Below, in pieces: positions 1 through 7,284 of a stretch of 17,148 nucleotides of DNA. This DNA comes from Acidobacteriota bacterium (GTDB lineage Bacteria > Acidobacteriota > Terriglobia > Terriglobales > Acidobacteriaceae). Within the stretch, counting starts at the first letter, position 1, and each line of letters opens with the position of its first letter. The position numbers and the translations under genes are program-made. The stretch spans positions 1-17,148 of the forward strand of contig JAJYZK010000016.1 in the NCBI GenBank assembly GCA_021799945.1. The letters are read 5' to 3'. The notes below the pieces were generated by a model that worked only from the letters and a program-made list of their open reading frames with translations, searched no databases and was not told the origin of the DNA.

Positions 1-1
1 T

Positions 2-893
<892 letters not shown>

Positions 894-1033
894 GCTGCGC
901 CAGTCCATTCACTTTCGTCCTCCAATCCCAACCGCGGGGCCGCGCCGCCGAGCGCGCCAGCCGGATCGCCGGTGAGCGGACCAGCCGAGCAACGCAAGAG
1001 AACCAGGCCCGGAAAGCGGGCAAAGGAGACGAT

Positions 1034-2644
1034 GTGCCAGGGAAAAAACCGTTGGTGCTGACCATTCTCGACGGCTGGGGCTACCGACCGGACGAGCTGG
1101 GCAATGCGATCGCGCTGGCGCGCAAGCCGGTGTACGACAAACTGCTCTCGGAATATCCGCACACGCTCTTGCGCGCCTCCGATCACTTTGTGGGGCTTCC
1201 CGACGGCCAGATGGGCAACAGCGAGGTAGGCCACCTGAACATCGGCTCCGGGCGCATCGTTCACATGGACATTACGCGCATCGACGAACTCATCGCCAGC
1301 GGCGAGTTTCTCCGTCACCCAGTCGTGACCCAGGCCATGGAGCATGCCCGCCAGCCGGGGCGCGCCCTGCATCTGTTGGGCCTGGTCTCCGACGGCGGCG
1401 TGCATTCGCATCAGGACCATCTCTACGCCCTGCTGCGGGCGGCCCGGGAGCAAGGGGTCCAGCGGGTATGCGTGCATGCCTTCCTCGACGGCCGGGATAC
1501 GCTGCCGCAAAGCGGGGCCGGGTTCCTCGAAAAGCTCCAGCAGAAGATGCGGGAGATCGGGGTGGGCCAGATAGCCAGCGTCGGCGGACGATACTTCGCC
1601 ATGGACCGGGACCGCCGCTGGGAGCGCGTGCGGCTGGCCTTCGACGCCATGCGCATGGACGGCCCGGCGGGCGGGATCTACGCCGATCCCCTGGCCCGGG
1701 TGAAGGAGTCGTATCACAATGGCGTGACCGACGAATTTATCCCGCCCTTCGCCGTCGCGGATGCGGACGGGCGGGCGGCGGGCCGGATCGCGGATGAGGA
1801 CGCCTGCATCTGCTTCAATTTCCGCGCCGACCGCGCCCGGCAGATCACCCGCGCGCTGGCCCGCAACAGCGGTCTCTCGGCCGAGGAGGGAAGGGAATTG
1901 CCGGGGGCTGAAGATCTGGACCGGACCATCCCCCGGCGCGAGGCTCCCCAGGGGCTGCACTACGTGTGCATGACCCAGTACGACAAGGCCTTCACACTAC
2001 CTACGGTCCTGCCGCCGGAGTCGATGGACAACCTGCTGGCCAACCTTATGGCGCAGGCGCAGTTACGAAATCTGCGCATCGCGGAGACCGAGAAATACGC
2101 CCACGTCACCTACTTCTTCAACGGAGGAGTGGAAAAGCCGTTTCCCGGCGAGGACCGCGCCCTGGTGCCGTCGCAAAAGGTGGCCACCTACGACCTGGCC
2201 CCGGAGATGAGCGCCGCCGGCATCACGGAAAAGGTCGTCGAGGCCATCGGCGACACGGCCTTCGATCTGGTCGTAGTCAACTTCGCCAACGCCGACATGG
2301 TGGGACATTCGGGCCGGCTGGAGCCGACGATTCGCGGCGTGGAGACCATCGACGCCTGCCTGGGGCGCATCTATCGCGAGCTGCGCCAGAAGGGCGGAGC
2401 CATGCTGATTACCGCGGATCACGGCAATGCGGAAACGATGATCGACCCGGCTACCGGCGGACCGCACACCGCGCACACCACCAATCCCGTTCCCTTCATT
2501 CTGATCGGCGAGGATGCCGGCGGATTCACCCTGCGCGAGGGCGGATCGCTGCGCGATATCGCCCCCACGGTGCTGGGCGTGTTCGGGCTGGAGCCGCCGG
2601 CGCAGATGACGGGCCGCGACCTCCGGGTGAAAAGGATCGAGTAG
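1034..2644 (+). CDS. gpmI: 2,3-bisphosphoglycerate-independent phosphoglycerate mutase
   Basis: GpmI interconverts 3- and 2-phosphoglycerate through a phosphoserine intermediate and needs Mn2+. The 536 residues span the alkaline-phosphatase-fold phosphatase domain with the phosphotransferase domain inserted, slightly longer than the usual 510 or so. Metal and catalytic residues appear in order: Asp13 in ILDGWGYR, nucleophile Ser63 in [14 protein letters not shown], His124 in GGVHSH, Asp152/Arg154/Asp155 in DGRD, Lys354 in [13 protein letters not shown], Asp421 and His425 in NADMVGH, Asp462/His463 in ADHGNAE, and His481 in HTAHTT. None is missing. The GTG start has AAAGGAG (1022-1028) five bases upstream. 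An out-of-frame ATG at 1032 overlaps it and is not used. The gene follows enolase and DUF2059 after 140 bp and converges with the SelA-like gene, with only 9 bp between the stop codons. Confidence 0.97.
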   Translation: MPGKKPLVLTILDGWGYRPDELGNAIALARKPVYDKLLSEYPHTLLRASDHFVGLPDGQMGNSEVGHLNIGSGRIVHMDITRIDELIASGEFLRHPVVTQAMEHARQPGRALHLLGLVSDGGVHSHQDHLYALLRAAREQGVQRVCVHAFLDGRDTLPQSGAGFLEKLQQKMREIGVGQIASVGGRYFAMDRDRRWERVRLAFDAMRMDGPAGGIYADPLARVKESYHNGVTDEFIPPFAVADADGRAAGRIADEDACICFNFRADRARQITRALARNSGLSAEEGRELPGAEDLDRTIPRREAPQGLHYVCMTQYDKAFTLPTVLPPESMDNLLANLMAQAQLRNLRIAETEKYAHVTYFFNGGVEKPFPGEDRALVPSQKVATYDLAPEMSAAGITEKVVEAIGDTAFDLVVVNFANADMVGHSGRLEPTIRGVETIDACLGRIYRELRQKGGAMLITADHGNAETMIDPATGGPHTAHTTNPVPFILIGEDAGGFTLREGGSLRDIAPTVLGVFGLEPPAQMTGRDLRVKRIE

Positions 2645-2669
2645 CGCGCCGCCTCACGCCGGGCGCGCT
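2643..2669. terminator. Hairpin spanning two convergent stop codons
   Basis: AGCGCGCC (2643-2650) and GGCGCGCT (2662-2669) are perfect reverse complements around an 11-base loop. The left arm includes the last bases of the gpmI stop, and the right arm lies just inside the 3' end of the convergent SelA-like gene. With 9 bp between the stops, this GC-only stem is the only candidate for ending transcription from either side. No T-run follows on either strand, so it would be a non-canonical or RNA-stabilising hairpin rather than a textbook intrinsic terminator. Confidence 0.45.
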
Positions 2670-3910
2670 CGCAGAATCTTCGCCAGGGCGTCGCCGATCA
2701 TCTTATCCTGGCCCGGCTGCAGATCGATGGCGGTGATCTCGATCGTATTCGAATCCGGGCTCTCGCCGGCAGTCAAAACGATGGAAGGCTTGCCTGCGGC
2801 AAGCTTCTCGACGACCTCCCGGGCGCGGATGCCCGTTCGTCCGGGATCCAGATGAATCTGCATGGTCGGGAAGTTATTGGCGATGGGCGGCACGTTCTTC
2901 GATATGGAGACTCCGGATATCTGAGAGACCGCGGCGGAGATGGTGTCGAGCTGCCGCCATTGGTCTTTCTGCAGCGCCTCTTCATCCTCGGCCAGATAGA
3001 GCTCGATCGTCTTGGTCAACCCGATAATCTCCTCCTTGCCGACCTTGGCGATGCGGCCCAGAACATCTTCGTTCGGACTCATGTTGAGCAGCGCGCTCCG
3101 CACCAGATTCTGGCGGCCGATCAGCAGTCCGCTGCACTGCGGCCCGCGAATCGCCTTGCCTCCGCTGAAGGAGACGAGATCGTATCCCATGTTTGCGTAT
3201 TCGGAGAGATTCGATTTGGGCGGGGTATCGGCCGCCGCGTCGATAAAGGCCGGCAGGTTCGCGGCATGGGCCAGAGCCAGCCACTCCCGTCTCTTGATCT
3301 GTCCGTCGGGATCGGCAAGGTTCAGAAAGTGCATGGCCGCCGTCCGCTCATTGATTGCGTTATGCACGTCGGCCACCGTCTCCACTTCGATCAGCTTCAC
3401 TCCGGTGGCCCGGATCTGATGGTCCCATGGGCTGCGATGCGCCTTCTGGATCAGCACTTCGGACTTCAAGCCCGTCAAGTCGGGGATCTGCCGGATGTGG
3501 GCGATCGTATCGCCGGTTAGAATTCCGGAATATCCATTCTGAATCGCCGAAGCGGCCCCCGAGGTGACGATCGCCGTATACCCTTGCGGCAGCTTCAGCA
3601 TCTCGGAGATCTTCCTGCCCGCGGCCGCCTCCAGATCCATGATATTGACGAAATGGAGCGAGGCCAGCCGCATCACCGCTTCGGCCTCCGGCCGAAGCAG
3701 AGACCCTCCCAGGTAGGTCATCGTGCCCTGCCCGTTGATCACCGTGGTCAGTCCGAGCTCTTCATACACGTTTCCCGTCTGCCCGAAGCCGGAGATCTTA
3801 CCCGTCCAGCCGTCCATTTTTTCGCGTCCGGCCGCCGCCCGGGCCCTCTTTCCCCCGAACAAGGCTCCCGACACGGCCGCCATTCCACCTAGAAATCCCC
3901 GACGATTCAT
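2654..3910 (-). CDS. Tat-exported SelA-like PLP-dependent enzyme, copy 1
   Basis: This is a 418-residue fold-type I PLP protein of the SelA/DgaE-like group (selenocysteine synthase fold; characterised relatives include D-glucosaminate-6-phosphate ammonia-lyase). The N-terminus MNRRGFLGGMAAVSGALFGG is a twin-arginine signal with a basic c-region (GKRARAAA), so the enzyme should be exported already folded with its cofactor. Catalytic features, numbered from this start, are the SGAASA phosphate-binding turn (about residues 117-122), an FIDAAADTPP aspartate for the PLP ring nitrogen, and Schiff-base Lys252 in SFSGGKAIRGPQ. A longer frame starts at ATG 4009, overlapping the upstream stop as ATGA, but its first 33 residues are polar and would bury the Tat motif. 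GGGGGTG precedes the chosen ATG. It probably shares a transcript with the DUF4380 gene. It is not true SelA, since a periplasmic enzyme cannot act on tRNA. The substrate is unknown; ammonia elimination is my inference. Confidence 0.85.
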   Translation of the reverse strand: MNRRGFLGGMAAVSGALFGGKRARAAAGREKMDGWTGKISGFGQTGNVYEELGLTTVINGQGTMTYLGGSLLRPEAEAVMRLASLHFVNIMDLEAAAGRKISEMLKLPQGYTAIVTSGAASAIQNGYSGILTGDTIAHIRQIPDLTGLKSEVLIQKAHRSPWDHQIRATGVKLIEVETVADVHNAINERTAAMHFLNLADPDGQIKRREWLALAHAANLPAFIDAAADTPPKSNLSEYANMGYDLVSFSGGKAIRGPQCSGLLIGRQNLVRSALLNMSPNEDVLGRIAKVGKEEIIGLTKTIELYLAEDEEALQKDQWRQLDTISAAVSQISGVSISKNVPPIANNFPTMQIHLDPGRTGIRAREVVEKLAAGKPSIVLTAGESPDSNTIEITAIDLQPGQDKMIGDALAKILRARPA

Positions 3911-4005
3911 CGCACCCCCATTGTTTGCTTGCTTCTGTTTGCTCACTTCCGTCTTGGCCCTGGTTGCATCCATGATTGCGGGGCTCCAATTCCGGCCCCT
4001 GGCGG

Positions 4006-5403
4006 TCATGGCTCCCGCTGCGTGAAGGTCTCGCTGAAGGTCTCGCCCAGAGATCCCATGTCGATGCCGCCGTCGCCGATCAGGTGCAGGGAGACACGCA
4101 CAATATCCGGAGGGAGGGCGATGGGCGCGTCGAGATCGGTCCTGTTCCGCGGACTAACGGCTCCGAGCGCCACCTGGTTTCGCCGCACTCCCTGGCGATC
4201 GAACAACTCCGCCTCCAATCTGCCGGGAAAGAAGACAGCAAAGCTTCCCGTAAGACGCGAGCCGTCGGCGGTTTCAGCCAGGCTTAGGGGCTTGGCGACC
4301 ATTCCCGCGTAGGTGACGCTCTGCACCGCCTGGTCATTGCGAGTGGGAAACCACTCCGTGTCCATGGCGTAGGAGGCGCCCGGCTGCAGCGTAACGATGG
4401 GACTGTTCAGCTCGGCCTCCGTATAATACGGGTCCTCCGCGGGATCGCTGGAGGTCAGACGCGGATTTCCATTCGCATCCAGCTCCACGCTGGGGCCATT
4501 CTTGTACACAATCTCAGTAGCCTTTCCCGGATATTCCGCGCCCGGGAAGTAGGTGAACCGCTCCACCATGGAATAGCCGTTTGTCCGGTCCACGACGGCC
4601 ATCCACCCGGAAGGCGAATCCAGCCACACTTCATTTTGCAGGTACTTCCAGTTGAGGCGAAATAGCCCGTCTTGCACCGCGAAAGAAGGGTCGTTCACCA
4701 GTCCGTCCACGGAATGATACCCGCTCAGGTATGCCGACTGCGGGTTGACCGGAGTGTAAATCCAGAAATCGTGGTTGTAATTCGAGGGATTCGCCGGGTC
4801 GGCCAGATTGTATTGCGAGACCGATTGGATCGACCACCGCATCGGATGCCCGGTGACGTTTTTCATTGCGGCGTGAAACGATATCTCCGGCGAGTCGGCA
4901 CCTATGCCGATATCGCGGGTGTATTGCAAGCCCGTGTTCGGATCCGGAGGCCCCTCCAGGCGCACCACGCATGGCGGCTGCCGGGAGAGAACGCTGAAGC
5001 GATACTGGCCATCGTCGAGGGGACTGGATTGCAAGACCCAGTGCTCCTCATCCCGGTCTCCCTCGGGCATGGGCCACACCTTATCGCCGCCGTAATTGAT
5101 CCATTTCCCGGCGGCCTTCTCCGGCGGGATGTATGCGCCTTTTGTCTTGGGATTGATGAAAAGATAGGGATGGCCGTTAAAGGAGACCTGCATCAGTCGG
5201 CCCCCAAGAGTCGGCACGATGAGAAGCTGCACCCAATCGTTTTCGATCTCCTGCGCATTCCACCCGTCAAAGGAGGCTGGATGGATGCGGCAGCCCGAAG
5301 TGGAGGCGGCCGCGGCATTGGCGGGAGGAAAAATAGCCATCCACCCCAAAACGAGCAGCAGGGAAAACCAGGCAGACCGGATTAATCGCACCTTACACCT
5401 CAT
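4006..5403 (-). CDS. Secreted DUF4380-family protein (mutarotase-like beta-sandwich)
   Basis: This 465-residue protein has a Sec-type signal peptide: MRCKVRLIRSAW, then the hydrophobic FSLLLVLGWMAIF, with likely cleavage near ANAAAA. The body resembles DUF4380, whose members are predicted to have the galactose-mutarotase-like beta-sandwich fold. Typical elements are VPTLGGRLMQVSFNGHPYLF near the N-terminus, INYGGDKVWPMPEGD, a central SIQSVSQYNL strand and WLDSPSGWMAVV. The C-terminal 100 or so residues look like a separate beta domain (AVFFPGRLEAELFDRQGVRR). No catalytic residues can be assigned with confidence; carbohydrate binding is only suggested by the fold. A GTG three bases upstream (5406) is an alternative start, and neither start has a strong ribosome-binding site. 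The SelA-like gene follows 95 bp downstream, suggesting an operon. RidA lies upstream on the same strand beyond a repeat-bearing gap. Confidence 0.75.
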   Translation of the reverse strand: MRCKVRLIRSAWFSLLLVLGWMAIFPPANAAAASTSGCRIHPASFDGWNAQEIENDWVQLLIVPTLGGRLMQVSFNGHPYLFINPKTKGAYIPPEKAAGKWINYGGDKVWPMPEGDRDEEHWVLQSSPLDDGQYRFSVLSRQPPCVVRLEGPPDPNTGLQYTRDIGIGADSPEISFHAAMKNVTGHPMRWSIQSVSQYNLADPANPSNYNHDFWIYTPVNPQSAYLSGYHSVDGLVNDPSFAVQDGLFRLNWKYLQNEVWLDSPSGWMAVVDRTNGYSMVERFTYFPGAEYPGKATEIVYKNGPSVELDANGNPRLTSSDPAEDPYYTEAELNSPIVTLQPGASYAMDTEWFPTRNDQAVQSVTYAGMVAKPLSLAETADGSRLTGSFAVFFPGRLEAELFDRQGVRRNQVALGAVSPRNRTDLDAPIALPPDIVRVSLHLIGDGGIDMGSLGETFSETFTQREP

Positions 5404-5458
5404 CACTCAAACCGAACCGGCCGGAGCGGCGAATCAGAAACTCGTTACAGAGCAACCA

Positions 5459-5513
5459 CAGATCCTTCGACTCCGTTTGGCCCAAAAGCCGGCCAAACTC
5501 CGCTCAGGACGAC
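5459..5513 (-). repeat. Dispersed palindromic repeat, inverted copy
   Basis: The left end CAGATCCTTCGACTCCG and the right end CTCCGCTCAGGACGACA enclose a perfect 8-bp stem, GTTTGGCC (5475-5482) and GGCCAAAC (5491-5498). Read on the minus strand the ends match the pattern GTC-TCCTGAGCG ... CGAAGGATCT, which recurs in intergenic regions of many high-GC environmental bacteria, including Acidobacteria (recalled knowledge). It probably belongs to a REP-like, non-coding repeat family. The second element at 5587-5635 carries the same end sequences in the opposite orientation. Confidence 0.6.
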
Positions 5514-5586
5514 AGATGGGTTATGCAGCGAAGTTCTAACTCAGGACAATAAGTGCTTGTCTCCGAAGTTCGAGGCGGAATCCTGA

Positions 5587-5635
5587 GTCATCCTCTGCGC
5601 AGCGCTTGTCATCCTGCGCGCAGCGAAGGATCTGC
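5587..5635 (+). repeat. Dispersed repeat, direct partial duplication
   Basis: GTCATCCTCTGCGCAGCG (5587-5604) is followed by the related unit GTCATCCTGCGCGCAGCGAA, which continues into GGATCTGC (5608-5635). The first unit is therefore a truncated copy of the second. The complete unit is in opposite orientation to the ends of the 5459-5513 element, so the pair forms a loose inverted arrangement about 75 bp apart. Such units are common intergenic repeats and carry no coding potential here. Confidence 0.55.
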
Positions 5636-5780
5636 TTTTCCGACGATTTCCGCATAGCAGTCCAGCCTCCATGTATGCTGTGAACTTCGGGCGCGCCACA
5701 TATAGGATTCTGCCCGGCCTCGCATGGCGATTCTCCGGCGCGGCCGGAAGGTTGATTTTCCGGACCGCTCGCGCAGCGAC

Positions 5781-6248
5781 TTAGATGTATGCGATCACGT
5801 CGATTTCCACCAGAGAATTGCCGGGAACGCCGGCCGCGGCGATGGTGGTTCGCACCGGCGGCTTGTCTCCGAAACGTCCCTGAAAGACGGCATTCATGGC
5901 CGCGTAGTCCTTGAGGTCGGCCAGATATACGTTCGACTTGAGAACCTTATCCATGGAAGAACCGGCGTTCTTCAGCACAGCTTCGATCTGATCCAGAACG
6001 TGTGCGGTGTGAGAGGTAATGTCGCCCGGGAAATGGGCTCCGATTCCGGAGATGAACAACAGATTGCCGTAGGAAACGGCTCCGGAGAAAAGAGGCGTTT
6101 TTTCGGGCGGCTTGCCTCCCTGGTAATACACCTTCTTCTCCATGGGCGCTTGGGGCGCCTGGGCGGAGGTCTGGGCGCCGGCGGTGGAAGCGAGGCCCGC
6201 TCCCGCCAAGGCTGCGGCGCTCTTCAAAACTGTGCGACGATTTGGCAT
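5781..6248 (-). CDS. Tat-exported RidA (YjgF/YER057c/UK114) family protein
   Basis: RidA proteins hydrolyse reactive enamine/imine intermediates such as 2-aminoacrylate released by PLP-dependent dehydratases and lyases. This 155-residue protein has an added N-terminal twin-arginine signal, MPNRRTVLKSAAALAGAG, ending near STAGAQT, so it should act in the periplasm although most family members are cytosolic. The RidA core (about residues 38-155) includes FSGAVSYGNLLFISG, the catalytic-type arginine in PPVRTTI, and the C-terminal LVEIDVIAYI that carries the conserved glutamate. The trimer-forming fold appears complete. The ATG at 6248 has GGAGG six bases upstream. An upstream in-frame start (6275) would only add nine residues before the Tat motif. 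It heads the minus-strand genes and diverges from the TonB-dependent receptor. Family assignment is very secure, and periplasmic location is a strong prediction. Confidence 0.93.
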   Translation of the reverse strand: MPNRRTVLKSAAALAGAGLASTAGAQTSAQAPQAPMEKKVYYQGGKPPEKTPLFSGAVSYGNLLFISGIGAHFPGDITSHTAHVLDQIEAVLKNAGSSMDKVLKSNVYLADLKDYAAMNAVFQGRFGDKPPVRTTIAAAGVPGNSLVEIDVIAYI

Positions 6249-6501
6249 CGATATCCTCCAAGTTAGTGCTGGCAATCAGCGCTGACAGTCGGCGCCGGGG
6301 GTCTGAAAATGCTGGAGCGATACTACCAGATCGTTCCGGTCTTAAAACCGGGTTCGCCAGGGCCGAGCGCCACGATTTCCCGGCGAATTCCTCCGCAGGG
6401 CTAAGCCGCGGCGGCAGGTCGAATGCGCCCAACGGGATCATCTTCGCATCCTTCCCCCTGCGGGAGCATAGGTCCATTGGCCTATTAACGGCGACGTTCG
6501 C

Positions 6502-6520
6502 AGCCGGCAAGCTGCCGGCT
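6502..6520. repeat. Short perfect palindrome
   Basis: AGCCGGCA (6502-6509) and TGCCGGCT (6513-6520) form an 8-bp stem with a 3-base AGC loop. It lies close to the left edge of the transposase remnant. It could be a REP-type unit or simply a strong hairpin; no T-run follows. Confidence 0.5.
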
Positions 6521-6595
6521 CCGGGGTGAGGGCGGCGCGGGGCTGGAGCGCCGCATAGTTCTGGAGTGCGCGGCGTTCGTCATCACTGGCGCCTA

Positions 6596-6881
6596 GCAGT
6601 CGACTGCCGCTGCAAGATAGACGAAGCCGAGCGCCATCGGGATGTAAGTGATATCCATCGCCCAGACCTGAGTAGGCCGAGTTATCGCAAGGCCGCGCGG
6701 CAAGGTAGGGATACACCCTGTGTCCCGGCGCGGGTTTGGAAGCATCGGGTTTGCGTTAGAGCGTCTCTACGCCCATGCGCCGCATGGGCGTGCGCATGGG
6801 GCGGCGGCCTACTGCAAGACCTTGCCGGTTGAGCGTGTCGCGCAACATCCGGCTGCCGGCGAACGGATCATTTTCTGGTTG
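6596..6881 (-). pseudogene. Remnant of IS3-family transposase orfB
   Basis: Reading the minus strand gives recognisable IS3-family OrfB segments in order: DPFAGSRMLRDTLNRQGLAV, then MRRMGVETL followed by a stop (TAA at 6758-6756) where a Tyr codon is expected, RKPDASKPAPGHRVYPYL, and after a one-base frameshift near 6690-6703, RGLAITRPTQVWAMDITYIP and MALGFVYLAAAVD. The last segment contains the DDE-domain aspartate (MDITYIP). Homology ends at a TAG near 6595, so the rest of the catalytic domain (second Asp and Glu) is absent. About 95 codons of a roughly 280-residue protein survive. No orfA and no terminal inverted repeats were recognised. It is an old, immobile fragment beside the accessory genes. 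Confidence 0.8.
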
Positions 6882-7034
6882 TTAAGTCTCGGCGACAGAC
6901 CGATGGGGCTCGATCGCAATTCATCGCATCGTTCGCTTTGCCGCCGCGTAGGTCGCATGGCCTAGGCCTCCCGACCTACGCTGCGGCGCTGCGCCGCACG
7001 TTTTACAGCGGAGGGCGGCTAACGTGTAAATTTC

Positions 7035-7063
7035 TTGACAAAATCGATTAAAACCGGGATAGT
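7035..7063 (+). promoter_or_regulatory. Sigma70-type promoter for the TonB-dependent receptor
   Basis: TTGACA (7035-7040) matches the -35 consensus exactly. GATAGT (7058-7063) matches four of six -10 positions, and the spacer is exactly 17 bp in a locally AT-rich patch. Transcription would begin near 7070, leaving about 215 bases of leader before the TTG at 7285. It is the clearest promoter in the window. Confidence 0.65.
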
Positions 7064-7284
7064 TTCGAGTAACTTTAACTCCGAAGTTCGGGGTCGGCGC
7101 ACCGCCGGCCTTGGGGCCGAGCGCAGCGCGCCGGAATGTTTCTGCCGTTCCGGATGTTTTTGAAGCGTGGAAGTTCCTGAATTCGCCGCGCATTTGCAGC
7201 TTCAGCGTGCAAGCTGTGGGGCGGCGGATTCCTGAAGCCGACGAAGCGGCGCCATCACCATCTGTCGTAATTTTGGGGGCTGAA

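Larger units (their letters stand above)
5404..5780. other. Non-coding gap with repeat elements
   Basis: No credible gene lies between the DUF4380 and RidA genes. Two repeat-like elements (5459-5513 and 5587-5635) occupy much of it. A weak 6-bp inverted repeat CCGGAA (5744-5749) / TTCCGG (5758-5763) sits just after the RidA stop. It could help end that transcript but has no T-tract on the minus strand. I see no convincing promoter for the DUF4380 gene, so it may be read through from RidA or use a promoter I cannot recognise. Confidence 0.5.
6249..7284. other. Divergent intergenic region (about 1 kb)
   Basis: This spacer separates the divergent RidA and receptor genes and holds no intact gene. 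From left to right it contains about 250 bp in which I recognise nothing, a small perfect palindrome (6502-6520), a degenerate IS3-type transposase fragment (about 6596-6881), about 150 bp of unassigned GC-rich sequence, a sigma70-like promoter (7035-7063), and a leader of roughly 215 bases before the receptor start. Short open frames here either lie out of frame with the transposase homology or are shadows. Confidence 0.7.

Noticed and set aside
2654..3910. Annotation as selenocysteine synthase (selA)
   Set aside because: Both SelA-like proteins carry Tat signals, and no selB, selD or tRNA-Sec is nearby. A periplasmic enzyme cannot modify seryl-tRNA, so only the fold name is justified.
5744..5763. 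Intrinsic terminator after RidA
   Set aside because: The CCGGAA/TTCCGG stem is only six pairs and no T-run follows on the minus strand; too weak to list as a terminator.
6300..6360. Promoter for RidA on the minus strand
   Set aside because: A TAGTAT -10-like hexamer is present, but the best upstream hexamer has a spacing of about 14-15 bp and poor consensus, so I do not call it.
6438..6716. 92-codon minus-strand frame in the divergent spacer
   Set aside because: It starts in the IS3 frame (YPYL) but leaves it at the frameshift; the transposase homology continues in another frame, so it is not a real gene.
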